Notes: generated by a model from the letters alone, not told the origin. Counted from the stretch's first letter, positions 26,606-36,354 are shown. The stretch: 64,000 nucleotides of DNA from Hyphomicrobium sp. (GCA_022843145.1 JALHOF010000014.1:51657-115656); one strand, 5' to 3'. Made by a program: numbers and translations.

Positions 26606-27025
26606 ATGATCGATCGTCCCAACAAGGGTGAGCCGAAAGGCTTCGGCAAACGCGGCTCGGTGACGATGAACCGGAGTGCCGGGCCGGTCGCGGCAGCACC
26701 GCAGGACGAAGCCCCTGCTGGCGGCATGAACATGCCCAAGTGGGTGATCGGCGGCGTGGCCGCGGCCTTCCTGATGATGATGGTGACGATGTCGGGCGGC
26801 ATCGGCGGCGGCGGCTTCCTCGGCGGCCTGCTGGGCGGCTTGCTCGCCAACAAGATGATGAACTCCAGCAAGTCGCCGACAGCGACGGCGGCTGCACAGC
26901 GCGATGCCACCGGGTCGCAATTCCGGCCGACGTCCGCGAGCCCCGACAACGTAGCGCGCGGCGGTTTCGGCACGACGGCGTCGTCGCCCTCGCATTCCTC
27001 GGGCGGCTTCACCTCCGGCGGCTGA
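26606..27025 (+). CDS. Glycine-rich small membrane protein upstream of a YgiC-like gene
   Basis: A 139-aa protein with a cytoplasmic-looking polar N-terminus, one span (residues about 45-61, WVIGGVAAAFLMMMVTM), a Gly-rich segment (GGIGGGGFLGGLLGGLLAN) and a Ser/Gly-rich tail ending SGGFTSGG. Its stop is 5 bp before the next ATG, so the pair is almost certainly an operon. The arrangement resembles ygiB-ygiC of E. coli, where a small envelope protein precedes the ATP-grasp protein, but I cannot show homology to YgiB. Confidence 0.75.
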   Translation: MIDRPNKGEPKGFGKRGSVTMNRSAGPVAAAPQDEAPAGGMNMPKWVIGGVAAAFLMMMVTMSGGIGGGGFLGGLLGGLLANKMMNSSKSPTATAAAQRDATGSQFRPTSASPDNVARGGFGTTASSPSHSSGGFTSGG

Positions 27026-27030
27026 TCTCC

Positions 27031-28191
27031 ATGAAAAGACTTGCGATCGCGGAGCGCTCGAACTGGCGCGACCGCGCGAATGAACTCGGCTTCTCCTTCC
27101 ATTCGCCGAATGGCGAGCCGTATTGGGACGAGACGGCGTATTATGCCTTCACGCTCGACGAGATCGAGCGCGGCATCGAGGAACCGACGACCGAGCTCGA
27201 TCAGATGGCGCGGCAGCTCGTCGATCGCGTCGTGCGCAGCGAGGAATTGCTGAAACGGCTGGCCATTCCCGAGAGCGCTTGGGACGCGGTTCGGACGAGC
27301 TGGCATCGCAATTCGCCGTCTCTTTATGGACGGTTCGACTTTTCCTTCGATGGCACCGGGCCGGCGAAGCTTCTCGAATACAATGCCGACACGCCGACAT
27401 CGCTCTATGAAGCAGCCGCGTTCCAGTGGTTCTGGCTCGAGGATCAGATCGCTGCGGGGAAACTGCCCGCTGATGCCGATCAGTACAACTCCATCCACGA
27501 GAAGCTCGTCGCGCGGTTCGCGGAATTGAGCGGGCAGGGCACGCTGCATCTCGCGTGCGTCGATCAGTCGATCGAGGACCGCGGCACCATCGCCTATATC
27601 GACGAGTGCGCGCGGCAAGGCGGTTTCGCGACCAAGTTCGTCGCCATGTCCGATATCGGGCTCGGCCCCGACGGGCAATTCTACGATCTCGAGAACGAGC
27701 CGATCCACCGGATGTTCAAGCTTTATCCGTGGGAGTGGATGTTCGGCGAGCCGTTCGCGGATGCGCTGTTGAAATCGCACACCGGCATGCTGGAGCCGCC
27801 GTGGAAAGCGGTGCTGTCGAACAAGGGCATCCTGCCGCTGTTGTGGGATATGGCGCCGGGACACCCGAACCTGCTCCCGAGCTTTTTCGAGGGCGATGCG
27901 CGGGCCGCCGATCTCGGCGGCGCGTATGCGATGAAGCCGCTGTTCTCGCGCGAGGGCGCAAACATCGAGTTGGTTCGCGACGGCCGCGTGATCGATCGCG
28001 ATGCGGGTCCCTATGGAGGCGAAGGCCGCATCATGCAGGCGCTGGCGCCGTTACCGTGCCAGGACGGCAATCACGCCGTCGTCGGCTCGTGGGTGATCGC
28101 GGGGCATGCGGCCGGGCTCGGCATCCGCGAAGACAAGAGCGCGATCACCAAGAACACGTCACGCTTCGTGCCGCACGCCATCGTCGGCTGA
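27031..28191 (+). CDS. Glutathionylspermidine synthase-like ATP-grasp protein (YgiC/YjfC type)
   Basis: A 386-aa protein matching the synthetase domain of glutathionylspermidine synthase, without the amidase domain. Family blocks include WDETAYYAFT, RFDFSFDGTGPAKLLEYNADTPTSL with YEAAAFQWFW, and the ATP-grasp end KPLFSREGANIEL with GSWVIAGHAAGLGIREDKSAIT. These enzymes ligate a carboxylate to an amine with ATP; the real substrate of YgiC-type proteins is not established. The ATG at 27031 gives the standard start. It is coupled to the glycine-rich membrane protein upstream. Confidence 0.88.
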   Translation: MKRLAIAERSNWRDRANELGFSFHSPNGEPYWDETAYYAFTLDEIERGIEEPTTELDQMARQLVDRVVRSEELLKRLAIPESAWDAVRTSWHRNSPSLYGRFDFSFDGTGPAKLLEYNADTPTSLYEAAAFQWFWLEDQIAAGKLPADADQYNSIHEKLVARFAELSGQGTLHLACVDQSIEDRGTIAYIDECARQGGFATKFVAMSDIGLGPDGQFYDLENEPIHRMFKLYPWEWMFGEPFADALLKSHTGMLEPPWKAVLSNKGILPLLWDMAPGHPNLLPSFFEGDARAADLGGAYAMKPLFSREGANIELVRDGRVIDRDAGPYGGEGRIMQALAPLPCQDGNHAVVGSWVIAGHAAGLGIREDKSAITKNTSRFVPHAIVG

Positions 28192-28950
28192 TCGAGGTCG
28201 AACTCGACGCTCAATTGCATTCAAAAAGCCGCATGTTTGACCATGAGTGGCTTTCAAGAATTTCAATAGGTTGATTGTGCGCAATTCAATAACTGGTCCG
28301 GCCCGTCCCAGAAATCAAAACATTCGCATATGCGCGAGTGTGGATTGATCCAGATCAGGGGTTGTGCTAAAAAAGTTATATTGCCGCTGGGTGGTTTCCG
28401 CTTGATCCGGTGTCGTTCGGGGGAGGGACGCCGAGCGCAAAAAGCCAGCTGAGCGCAATTGTTCGGACTTACCTCGGCCGCGCTGGAAGCGAGACGTAGA
28501 ACTCCTGATCGTCTTCGCTTTTGGCGCGGCCATGGACCGCGGTTGACGCGTCTGAATTGTCGTAATGGATAGGTACAGATCGGCTCGAAGCGGCGATTGC
28601 CGGAATTGCAATCATCGTGGTCTGGATGCCGATTCAAGCGGCTGCTGAACGCCGGCTGTGGACGCCGGATGTGGAATTCGAATTCTCACGGGGCCGGGGC
28701 TCGACCGACCCGCTGCCGAGACCTTGCACTGTGAGATGGTGGGGCAAAATTTGCCCGCGGACGCCTCCGGCGAGCCCTCTGCCGGAGGCGTTTCCATTTG
28801 CGCCAGCGCCCAGTTTCGCGCCAGTGCCCAATGCGACGTTCTGCGAAGAGTGCGTCCTTGTTCGCACCGCGTTTCCTTTTGCGCCCGCGCACGGCGATGT
28901 TCTAGGCTTCGGCAACGTGATCTGCCGCGAACGTCGCGAAGCGAGAACCC
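28192..28950. other. 759-bp intergenic region upstream of the thiolase
   Basis: Open frames on both strands have atypical compositions (Arg/Pro/Cys-rich) and no ribosome sites, so I see no gene. The left third (28200-28400) is AT-richer. The right part contains repeated pieces (TTTGCGCC(A/C), CGCCAG(C/T)GCCCA) and the hairpin at 28762-28790. A small RNA or leader cannot be excluded. Confidence 0.45.
28762..28790. repeat. Hairpin, 10-bp perfect stem
   Basis: CGCCTCCGGC (28762-28771) pairs with GCCGGAGGCG (28781-28790) around a 9-nt loop and is followed by TTTCCATTT. It resembles a weak terminator on the plus strand, but no gene ends just before it, so it is more likely part of an intergenic repeat. 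Confidence 0.5.
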
Positions 28951-30210
28951 ATGACCCATCCACCCCTCACCGGCAAAAGAAGCAGGACCAAAGCGAAGTC
29001 CGCCGGCTCGCGGGCCGCCCCCGGCGCCGACGATCCCGTCGTGATCGTCGGCATGGCGCGGACGCCGATGGGCGGCTTTCAGGGTGTGTTCGCGGATCTC
29101 GCGGCCGCTGATCTCGGCGCGGTGGCGATCCGGCATGCGGTCGAGCGCGCTGGTGTCGCTGCGGCCGAGGTGTCGGAGGTGTTGATGGGGTGCGTGCTGC
29201 CGGCGGGGCAGGGGCAGGCGCCAGCGCGGCAGGCGGCGATCAAGGGCGGGTTGCCGCAAAGCGTTCCGGCCACGACCGTCAACAAGATGTGCGGATCGGG
29301 CATGAAGACGGTGATGATGGCGGCGGAGGCGCTCGCCGCACGGCCCGGCGACGTGATTGTGGCTGGCGGCATGGAGAGCATGTCGAATGCGCCGTACATC
29401 CTGCCGAAGATGCGGCGGGGCGCACGCATCGGCCACGCCGAGGCCAAGGACCACATGTTCCTCGACGGGCTGGAGGACGGGTTCGGTACAGGCCGGCTGA
29501 TGGGTGTGTTCGCCGAGGACACGGCCGAAAAATACCAGATGACGCGGGCGGATCAGGACGCATTCGCCTCGTCCAGCCTGGCGCGGGCGCAGGCGGCGAT
29601 CGCCAGCGGCGCGTTCGATGGCGAGGTGGCGCCGGTCAAGGTCGCGACACGCAAGGGCGAAAGCGAGATCCTCGTCGACGAGCAGCCGGTCAGCGCGGAC
29701 GCCGCCAAGATCCCGCTGTTGAAGCCGGCGTTCCGCAAGGACGGCTCGGTGACGGCGGCCAATTCCAGCTCGATCTCCGACGGCGCGGCGGCGATCGTGC
29801 TGATGCGGTCGTCGGAAGCCGCGCGGCGCGGGCTGCAACCGTTGGCGCGCATCGTGGGGATGGCCAGTCATGCCCAGGAGCCGGCGTGGTTCACCACGGC
29901 GCCGATCGGGGCCATCGAGAAGGTCTGCGCGGCGGCGGGCTGGCGGGCGGCGGACGACGGCATTCTCTACGAGATCAACGAGGCGTTCGCCGTGGTGACG
30001 ATGGCGGCGATGCGCGACCTCGGCCTGGACCATGCGCGGGTCAACGTGCATGGCGGCGCGTGTGCGCTGGGTCATCCGGTCGGAGCGTCGGGCGCGCGTA
30101 TCATCATCACGCTGCTGTCGGCGATGCAGCGGCACGGCTTCGCGCGCGGCATCGCGGCGTTGTGCATCGGCGGCGGCGAGGCGACGGCGGTGGCGATCGA
30201 GCGCGTCTAG
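28951..30210 (+). CDS. Acetyl-CoA C-acyltransferase (thiolase)
   Basis: A 419-aa thiolase that forms or splits beta-ketoacyl-CoA. The nucleophilic Cys is in NKMCGSGMK (near residue 113). The acceptor His is in GGACALGHPVGASGAR, and the general-base Cys in ALCIGGGEATA. The N-terminus carries about 28 extra basic residues before VVIVGMARTPMGGF. Length and motifs fit biosynthetic or degradative acetyl-CoA acetyltransferases; the substrate cannot be chosen from sequence. The nearby carboxyltransferase gene (31670) suggests acyl-CoA metabolism. Confidence 0.93.
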   Translation: MTHPPLTGKRSRTKAKSAGSRAAPGADDPVVIVGMARTPMGGFQGVFADLAAADLGAVAIRHAVERAGVAAAEVSEVLMGCVLPAGQGQAPARQAAIKGGLPQSVPATTVNKMCGSGMKTVMMAAEALAARPGDVIVAGGMESMSNAPYILPKMRRGARIGHAEAKDHMFLDGLEDGFGTGRLMGVFAEDTAEKYQMTRADQDAFASSSLARAQAAIASGAFDGEVAPVKVATRKGESEILVDEQPVSADAAKIPLLKPAFRKDGSVTAANSSSISDGAAAIVLMRSSEAARRGLQPLARIVGMASHAQEPAWFTTAPIGAIEKVCAAAGWRAADDGILYEINEAFAVVTMAAMRDLGLDHARVNVHGGACALGHPVGASGARIIITLLSAMQRHGFARGIAALCIGGGEATAVAIERV

Positions 30211-30265
30211 TGTGATGATCGAGCCGTCCGGATGCAGGAAGCGAACTTCGCGATCAGGACACTAG

Positions 30266-31069
30266 ATGTTCCATGCACTGTCCAAGGTCGTGTTTTTCGT
30301 CATCCAGCCGTCTTCGCTCATGGCGATCGTGGTCGTCGTGGGGCTCGTGCTCGCGATGTGGACGCGGCACACACGGCGCGGCCTTCGCATCGCGGCAGGC
30401 GCATTCGCGCTGCTGATCGGCGCAGGGCTGCTGCCTCTGGGCAACGTTCTGCTGCTGCCGCTCGAGTCGAGATTCGCGCTGGTGCCTGCGCCAGGTCCCG
30501 ATGACCGGATCGCCGCGATCATCCTGCTGGGCGGCTTCGAGGACGGCTGGGTCAGCAGCGGCCGCAGCGGCCTCGCGGTCAATGAATCGGCGGAGCGGCT
30601 GACCGAAGGCGTGCGGCTCGCCAAGCGCTTACCTCTGGCGCGCGTGGTGTTCACAGGCGGCAGCGGATCGCTGCTGACGACCGAGCCGAACGCCACCGGC
30701 CCGGTCGGCCAGTTTCTCGAAGACATGGGGATCGCGCCGGGCCGGATCGTGCTCGAGGGCCGCTCGCGCAACACCTTCGAGAACGCGGTCTTCACACGCG
30801 ATCTGCTGCAGCTCAGTCCAGGCGCGCGGGTGGCGATCGTGACGTCGGCGTATCACATGCCGCGCGCGATGGGCGTGTTCCGGAAGGCCGGCTTCGACGT
30901 GGTGGCGTATCCGGTCGATTACCGGACGCGCGGCGTGGAGGACCTGACACGGACGTTCGAACGATTTCCAGCCGGGCTCGAACGGCTCGACCTCGCCGCC
31001 AAGGAATGGATCGGCCTCGTCGCGTACTGGGTGACCGGGCGCACCAACGAACTCTATCCCGCGCCTTAG
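30266..31069 (+). CDS. YdcF/ElyC-family membrane protein (DUF218)
   Basis: A 267-aa protein with two N-terminal membrane spans (about residues 7-32 and 39-58) followed by a periplasmic DUF218 domain. Family hallmarks are AAIILLGGFEDG, RLTEGVRLAKRLPLARVVFTGG, LEGRSRNTFENAVF and VAIVTSAYHMPRAMGVFRKAG. ElyC of E. coli affects envelope and lipid-II-dependent processes; biochemistry is unclear. It begins 55 bp after the thiolase gene. Confidence 0.9.
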   Translation: MFHALSKVVFFVIQPSSLMAIVVVVGLVLAMWTRHTRRGLRIAAGAFALLIGAGLLPLGNVLLLPLESRFALVPAPGPDDRIAAIILLGGFEDGWVSSGRSGLAVNESAERLTEGVRLAKRLPLARVVFTGGSGSLLTTEPNATGPVGQFLEDMGIAPGRIVLEGRSRNTFENAVFTRDLLQLSPGARVAIVTSAYHMPRAMGVFRKAGFDVVAYPVDYRTRGVEDLTRTFERFPAGLERLDLAAKEWIGLVAYWVTGRTNELYPAP

Positions 31070-31076
31070 CCAATCG

Positions 31077-31523
31077 CTACTTCTTGGCGTCTGGCTTGGT
31101 CTTGGCGGGAATGGTCGGGCTCGGAGAGGCGGCGCCGGGGTCGGCAAGTGCCGCGGCAATGTCGAACGACGGGCAATTCTTTTCGACGAGACGCTTGTTG
31201 TAGGTCTCGATCATGACGCGATCGGCGGCGCGCTGGGCGTCTTCGTCGTTGCCGTACCGGGTGCCGCCCCAGATCGGGGTCGCGAGGGTTTGCAGGCCGC
31301 GGGACACGGCCGACGTGGGAGCAATCGGCTTCTGACGGAGCGCCACGAGGCGCACCTTTATGGTGCCGGTGAGTTGCTTGCAGTCGAGCTTCATCTCGGA
31401 TGGCGACAATGTGTAAGGCTCGGCAGCCCGAGCCAGCGTTGCGCCGTGGACCGCTGCCGAGGCGATGAGCCCGAATGCGAGAAGCGGAAAGTATGCAGTC
31501 GGAGTGTCGTGTCGGTTGGACAT
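31077..31523 (-). CDS. Exported protein, function unknown (148 aa)
   Basis: From the ATG at 31523 (31538 is an alternative) the protein has a signal peptide with a core ([20 protein letters not shown]) and a cut near ARA-AEPYT. The mature part has two cysteines (LDCKQLTG and KNCPSFD) likely to form a disulfide, and ends in an Ala/Pro/Lys tail. [26 protein letters not shown] is the best conserved-looking stretch. No family recognised. It is convergent with the YdcF-like gene, 7 bp apart, and divergent from the carboxyltransferase gene. Confidence 0.7.
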   Translation of the reverse strand: MSNRHDTPTAYFPLLAFGLIASAAVHGATLARAAEPYTLSPSEMKLDCKQLTGTIKVRLVALRQKPIAPTSAVSRGLQTLATPIWGGTRYGNDEDAQRAADRVMIETYNKRLVEKNCPSFDIAAALADPGAASPSPTIPAKTKPDAKK

Positions 31524-31669
31524 GTCGGGCTCGATCATCGTGGCTCGGTTTCGACGGGCATCATCCCGGCAAACCCGGCTTTTCAGCGGCAACGTCCGCA
31601 GCCGCATGTTGCATCCTGGCGGGCGCACTGCCAAGATTTCACGCCCATCCCTCGCGCCATTCGAGCCCC

Positions 31670-33277
31670 ATGCCCGTCATACCCACTGCCGCCGATCGAG
31701 GCTCCACCGCATTTCGCGCGAATGCCGAGGCAATGGCCGCGCTGGTCGCCGACCTCGCAGAGAAGCGCAGAGCTGCAGCCGAGGGTGGACCGGAGAAGTT
31801 GAGGGAGCGTCACCGCGGGCGCGGCAAGCTCCTGGCGCGGGAGCGCGTGGCGCGGCTGATCGATCCGGGATCGCCGTTCCTGGAGTTGTCGCAGCTGGCG
31901 GGGCTCGGACTGTATACGGGCGACATTCACGCCGGCGGTATCATCACCGGCATCGGCCGCATCGCGGGGCGGCCGGCGATGATCGTCGCCAACGACGCGA
32001 CCATCAAGGGCGGCACGTATTATCCGGTGACGGTCAAGAAGCATCTGCGCGCGCAGGAGATCGCCGCCGAGAACCGGCTGCCGTGCTTCTACCTCGTCGA
32101 TTCGGGCGGCGCGAACCTGCCGCACCAGACCGACGTGTTTCCCGATCGCGATCACTTCGGCCGTATCTTCTACAACCAGACCCGGATGAGCGCCGATGGC
32201 ATCGCACAGATTGCGGTGGTGATGGGGTCGTGCACGGCGGGCGGCGCATACGTGCCGGCGCTCGCCGACGAGGCGATCATCGTCGCGGGGCAGGGCACGA
32301 TCTTTCTCGGCGGGCCGCCGCTGGTCAAGGCGGCGACAGGCGAGACGGTGACGGCGGAAGAGCTGGGCGGCGCGGACGTACACGCACGCCGCTCGGGTCT
32401 CGTCGATCATGTCGCGGCGGACGACGGGCACGCGCTCGACATCGCGCGCGGCATCGCGGCGACGCTTGGGCCGGTGCCTCGTCTCGCCGTGGCGATGCGC
32501 GACAGCCGGCCGCCGCTCTATGACGTGGCCGAGATCGGCGGAATCGTTCCTGCTTCGCTCAGCGTGCAGTACGACGTGCGCGAGGTGATCGCGCGGATCG
32601 CCGACGGCTCGGAATTCGACGAATTCAAGCGCGAGTTCGGCACGACGCTGGTGACGGGGTTCGCGCACATCGAGGGTATCCCGGCGGGTATCGTCGCGAA
32701 CAATGGCATTCTCTATTCCGACAGCGCGCAGAAAGCCGCCCACTTCATCGAGATCTGCTGTCAGCGCCGCATCCCGCTCGTGTTCCTGCAGAACATCGCG
32801 GGCTTCATGGTCGGCCGCGAGGCGGAAGCGGGCGGCATCGCCAAGGACGGCGCGAAGATGGTAGCCGCCGTGGCCGCGGCGGCGGTGCCCAAGATCACGG
32901 TGTTGATCGGAGGATCGTTCGGAGCCGGCAATTACGCGATGTGCGGCCGCGCCTATCAGCCGCGATTCTTGTTTGCGTGGCCGAACGCGCGGATTTCGGT
33001 CATGGGCGGCGCGCAGGCGGCGAGTGTCCTGGCGACGGTGAAGCGGGACGCGCTCGCTGCGGAAGGCAAGGGTTGGTCCGATGCCGAGGCAAGCGCTTTC
33101 ATGACGCCGATCCGCGAGCAGTACGAGCGCGAGGGCCATCCCTACTATGCGACGGCGCGGTTGTGGGACGACGGCATCATCGCGCCGGGGGAAACGCGGC
33201 GCGTGCTGGGCCTGGCGCTGGCGGCATCCTTGATGCAGCCGGTGCCGGAGACCCGCTTCGGCATGTTCAGGATGTGA
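31670..33277 (+). CDS. Acyl-CoA carboxylase carboxyltransferase subunit (MccB-like)
   Basis: A 535-aa biotin-dependent carboxyltransferase that moves carboxyl from biotin to an acyl-CoA, most similar in layout to methylcrotonyl-CoA carboxylase beta. Signatures are [64 protein letters not shown], the C-terminal [11 protein letters not shown], and [21 protein letters not shown] with [10 protein letters not shown]. The ATG at 31670 gives a normal N-terminus; earlier starts run across the divergent spacer. The biotin carboxylase subunit, usually next door, is absent here, so the holoenzyme depends on a distant gene. Confidence 0.92.
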   Translation: MPVIPTAADRGSTAFRANAEAMAALVADLAEKRRAAAEGGPEKLRERHRGRGKLLARERVARLIDPGSPFLELSQLAGLGLYTGDIHAGGIITGIGRIAGRPAMIVANDATIKGGTYYPVTVKKHLRAQEIAAENRLPCFYLVDSGGANLPHQTDVFPDRDHFGRIFYNQTRMSADGIAQIAVVMGSCTAGGAYVPALADEAIIVAGQGTIFLGGPPLVKAATGETVTAEELGGADVHARRSGLVDHVAADDGHALDIARGIAATLGPVPRLAVAMRDSRPPLYDVAEIGGIVPASLSVQYDVREVIARIADGSEFDEFKREFGTTLVTGFAHIEGIPAGIVANNGILYSDSAQKAAHFIEICCQRRIPLVFLQNIAGFMVGREAEAGGIAKDGAKMVAAVAAAAVPKITVLIGGSFGAGNYAMCGRAYQPRFLFAWPNARISVMGGAQAASVLATVKRDALAAEGKGWSDAEASAFMTPIREQYEREGHPYYATARLWDDGIIAPGETRRVLGLALAASLMQPVPETRFGMFRM

Positions 33278-33374
33278 TAGACAGATCGTGAGTTCGGCCG
33301 GCCAAGGCGGTATGCGCCGGATTGGGAACGGAACAGAAGACCTGGACGTCTCCAGGATAGGTTGGGGGTGACGC

Positions 33375-33818
33375 GTGACGGGACGGGGAACGAGACGACT
33401 GGCGATGGCGGTCGCGAGCGCGGCGATGCTCGGCGGGATCGGTGCGGCCATGGCACAAGAGGAGCCCAAGGCGTTCGCGTGCACGTTCGACGCCGGCACC
33501 GTCGCCACCTACGACAAGGGCGCATTCCGCAAGGAAGCGGCGGCAAAGCTGGCGTTCGATCTCGTCGACATCAATCTCGACGGGCAGTCGGCGAAGCTGG
33601 TGGCCAGCGCGGGCGCGGAAGCAGGCACGGTGCGGGTCGTGCGCGCGATCAACGCCAACCATTTCCTCGAGGTCGCGAACGAAGGATTTTTGAATCTCAC
33701 GACGGTCTACGATCGCGATTCAGCGACGGGAACGCATCCGGCCGTCCATTCGCGGCACTTCGGCCTGATCGGGCAGCCGGTCTATACGCAGTATACGGGG
33801 TCCTGCGTCGCCAAGTAA
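33375..33818 (+). CDS. Small secreted protein, function unknown (147 aa)
   Basis: A GTG start at 33375 gives a signal peptide (RRLAMAVASAAMLGGIGAAMA, cut before QEEP). The mature part of about 120 residues has two cysteines (FACTFDAG and TGSCVAK at the very end) that could pair. It is mostly beta-strand by pattern, with a late VHSRHFGLIGQPVYTQYTG. Not recognised. It follows the carboxyltransferase by 97 bp and ends before a clear terminator. Confidence 0.7.
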   Translation: MTGRGTRRLAMAVASAAMLGGIGAAMAQEEPKAFACTFDAGTVATYDKGAFRKEAAAKLAFDLVDINLDGQSAKLVASAGAEAGTVRVVRAINANHFLEVANEGFLNLTTVYDRDSATGTHPAVHSRHFGLIGQPVYTQYTGSCVAK

Positions 33819-33852
33819 CGCAGGCGGCGAAGGGTGGAACGCAGAAGCAAAA

Positions 33853-33884
33853 AGGGGAGCACCGGCGGCTCCCCTTGTCTGTTT
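33853..33884. terminator. Bidirectional intrinsic terminator
   Basis: GGGGAGC (33853-33859) and GCTCCCC (33867-33873) form a 7-bp stem with a 7-nt loop, followed by TTGTCTGTTTTC on the plus strand and preceded by AAAAA, which is a T-run on the minus strand. It closes the plus-strand gene at 33375 and the minus-strand exopolysaccharide cluster. Confidence 0.8.
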
Positions 33885-33902
33885 TCTCACGTCCATGCGT
33901 GA

Positions 33903-35162
33903 TCACTTGCTGGCCGGCCTGGTCCGATAGCGCGTCAGCGCGATCGGCGTGCTGAGCGCGAGCGCGACGACGAACCAGAACAGCGGGTGGCGCAGAATGA
34001 AATGCGTAAGCCCGAAAGCGGCGATGCCGATCAGCAGCACGGGGAGTACGACGAGGCGCGCGGCCATGGTGGCGCGAAGGGCCGACAAGCCGAGCCAAAT
34101 GAGAACTGAAACGGCTATGACTCCGCCTTGCAGGGCGACGTCGAGCAGCGTGTTGTGCGCCTCGAAATTGGGTGCCGGGTCCCATTGCGGTTCACGCAGG
34201 TTCGGGGGACGGACGAGATGCGGTCCGGGACCGAGGCCGAGGAAGCCGCTCGAAAACGCCTTGTCGAGCGCGAGGCCGATCAGTTCCGTGCGATAGCCGA
34301 CGTCGCGCTCGATGCCTTCGTCGAAGGCCAACGCAGAACCGCCGGCGGCCAGTGCATCACGCGACCAGAGACGGTCGACGGCATAGGCCCCGGCGACGAG
34401 TGCGGGCACGGCCGTGAACAGGATCACGAGACCGGCGACCGTGCTGCCGCGCACCTGCAGCAACTTGGCTGTGGAGAGCCAGACGCGGCTGCCAATCAGC
34501 AGAGCGAGGCTGAGTGCAATGGTGAGCATGAACGCATCGCTGCGTGTCATGATGCCGGCCGTGAGCGGCAGGATGAAACCGACGACGGCTGAGAGCCACG
34601 CTGTTCGTGTCTCGGCCGTCTCGGCGAGATGCAGGGCCAGGAGCGCGACGACGAGGCACAGGAGCCCGAGCTGGTTGGCGTTTGTCGACCAGCCAGCGAG
34701 ACGGTCGTAGTACCAGACGTCGATGCCGGGGAGTGCCGCGATACCGGCCGCCTGCGCCAGCATGAGCGAGAGGCACGCCGAGCCGAGTCCGACGATGAAC
34801 CACGATGTGCGGCGTAACCGGCGTGCGGCGTCGTGTTGCGCGACCGCGAGCAGGCTCAGCGCGGCCAGCATGGCATAGGCGATGCAGTCGTGCAGGAAAT
34901 GCGCCTTGCTGTTGCGCTCCTCGAGCACGAACGCCACCATCGTGCCTGCACAGAGCGCGAATGCGAATACCACCCAGAAGAACGCGAGCTGCCGCAGTCC
35001 TGGTGGTAGAGCGCGCGTCATGTTGGGGACGCCGGCCGCGGCGGTCGCGGCCAGCCAGAGGAACAGACAGATCTCTCCCGGTCCGAGCGGCGTGCCCGGC
35101 AGGCGCAATTGCGTGAAAGCTGCGAACAGCACGCCCGTGGCGAGCAGCGCATCGCGGATCAT
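33903..35162 (-). CDS. O-antigen polymerase/ligase-like protein (Wzy type)
   Basis: A 419-aa inner-membrane protein with about ten or more hydrophobic spans and one large hydrophilic loop (residues about 270-340, with GLGPGPHLV and PAPNFEAHNTLLDVALQGG). NTLLDV preceded by a His and the loop placement fit the Wzy_C/O-antigen ligase family, which polymerises lipid-linked repeat units or attaches glycan. WSTNANQLGLL in an earlier span is also typical. ATG 35162 is chosen; upstream sequence belongs to the spacer after the SDR gene. Last gene of the cluster, ending at a terminator. Confidence 0.85.
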   Translation of the reverse strand: MIRDALLATGVLFAAFTQLRLPGTPLGPGEICLFLWLAATAAAGVPNMTRALPPGLRQLAFFWVVFAFALCAGTMVAFVLEERNSKAHFLHDCIAYAMLAALSLLAVAQHDAARRLRRTSWFIVGLGSACLSLMLAQAAGIAALPGIDVWYYDRLAGWSTNANQLGLLCLVVALLALHLAETAETRTAWLSAVVGFILPLTAGIMTRSDAFMLTIALSLALLIGSRVWLSTAKLLQVRGSTVAGLVILFTAVPALVAGAYAVDRLWSRDALAAGGSALAFDEGIERDVGYRTELIGLALDKAFSSGFLGLGPGPHLVRPPNLREPQWDPAPNFEAHNTLLDVALQGGVIAVSVLIWLGLSALRATMAARLVVLPVLLIGIAAFGLTHFILRHPLFWFVVALALSTPIALTRYRTRPASK

Positions 35163-35214
35163 GCCGAAGCCTTTGAGTCCAGCGAGGGAAAGAGGTTCAA
35201 CGGCAGGCGGCCCG

Positions 35215-36354
35215 TCACTCCGCGGCTTCGGCGGCGATATCGGGCTGCCGCTGCGCCGAGAGACCGGGTAGCGCGTAGTTGCCGAAGAAGGTGCGGCGAG
35301 CGTCCACGTCGTCGAGCATATGCTGCGACATCGCCCAAATGATCTCGTCGATCCCGTCGCCGACGGACTTGCGTGGCGTGAAATGCAGACGCGTGCGAAC
35401 CTTCGAGAAGTCGACACGGTAGTTGCGCGGGTCACTGCTGTTGTCGCGATAGGTCACGCGGCGGCCCGGCAATCGCGCGGCAATCATGTCGACGATGCTC
35501 TGCTTGGTGTGGTTGTTGGCATCGCCGCCCGCGTTGAAGACTTCGAAGGCGACGTCGGCGGCCGGATACTCGAGCACGCGCGCAATGAGCCGTGCGAAAT
35601 CCGCGACGTGGCAATAGGGCCGCCACGTGTGCGCGTCGAACACGACAAGCTCGTTGTCGAGGAACATCTCGCGCGTGAACTCGTTGACGGTGAGGTCGAA
35701 CCGCATGCGCGACGCGAGGCCGAAGGCCGTCGCAAACCGCAGGATGACCGGCGTGTAGTCGACCTTGTCGCGGAGCGACAGCAACAAAGTTTCGGCGGCC
35801 ACTTTCGACTTGGCATAGAGCGACAGCGGATTGAGTGCGAAGGTTTCGTCCGCGATTTCGTCGGGGCCGATCATGCCGTAGTTCGAGCAGGTCGAGACGA
35901 AGATCACCTTGGCGAGACCCTTGCCGTCGAGGGCGTCGATGCAAGTCCTCAACGCCTGGTCGTTGATGCGGGCGGCGGCGGCGGGGAAGGCGCGGGTGAC
36001 GGGGTCGCCGACGAGGCCGGCGAGCAGCACGACATCGGTGATGCCGAGGAGTGCGCGGTTCATCGTCTCGGCGTCGCCCATGTCTCCGGCCATGAATTCG
36101 TAGTTGGGATGCGGAAGAAAGCCGAGCATCGTCGCGCCGTGGTCGTAGACGAGACTATCGAGATTGCGCACGCGTGCGCCCCGCGCCAAGAGATGCGCTG
36201 TCACCGGACAGCCGACATAGCCCGCGCCGCCGACAATCAGCACATGGCGTGCTTCGTCGCCTCCGCGGCGAGCGGCGAAACTGCGGCGTTCGCTTTCAAT
36301 CGCCGAGAGCGCAGACGCTGGCAAGGAGGCGAGTTCGGTCGCATCGATCAGCAT
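35215..36354 (-). CDS. Extended-SDR NAD-dependent epimerase/dehydratase
   Basis: A 379-aa nucleotide-sugar-modifying SDR. The Rossmann loop GGAGYVG is near residue 43, after about 35 extra N-terminal residues. The catalytic YAKSK is near residue 181, and the upstream serine/threonine block is STCSNYG. C-terminal LHFTPRKSVGDGIDEI is typical of sugar epimerases. The ATG at 36354 sits behind GGAGGACACC, a leader also used by two other genes in the cluster. Likely makes or modifies one sugar of the repeat unit; the exact substrate cannot be read. Confidence 0.88.
   Translation of the reverse strand: MLIDATELASLPASALSAIESERRSFAARRGGDEARHVLIVGGAGYVGCPVTAHLLARGARVRNLDSLVYDHGATMLGFLPHPNYEFMAGDMGDAETMNRALLGITDVVLLAGLVGDPVTRAFPAAAARINDQALRTCIDALDGKGLAKVIFVSTCSNYGMIGPDEIADETFALNPLSLYAKSKVAAETLLLSLRDKVDYTPVILRFATAFGLASRMRFDLTVNEFTREMFLDNELVVFDAHTWRPYCHVADFARLIARVLEYPAADVAFEVFNAGGDANNHTKQSIVDMIAARLPGRRVTYRDNSSDPRNYRVDFSKVRTRLHFTPRKSVGDGIDEIIWAMSQHMLDDVDARRTFFGNYALPGLSAQRQPDIAAEAAE

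Noticed and set aside
28263..28637. A 124-codon minus-strand ORF in the long spacer before the thiolase
   Set aside because: Composition (Arg, Pro, Cys-rich) and lack of a start site argue against a gene.
33325..33350. A GGAAC-N17-CGTC site before the small secreted protein
   Set aside because: The last box deviates at the conserved final T, so it was not called as an EcfG promoter.
31583..33508. A 641-codon minus-strand ORF opposite the carboxyltransferase gene
   Set aside because: It is a mirror of a strongly conserved carboxyltransferase; composition is atypical (His, Arg, Asp) and no start site is evident.
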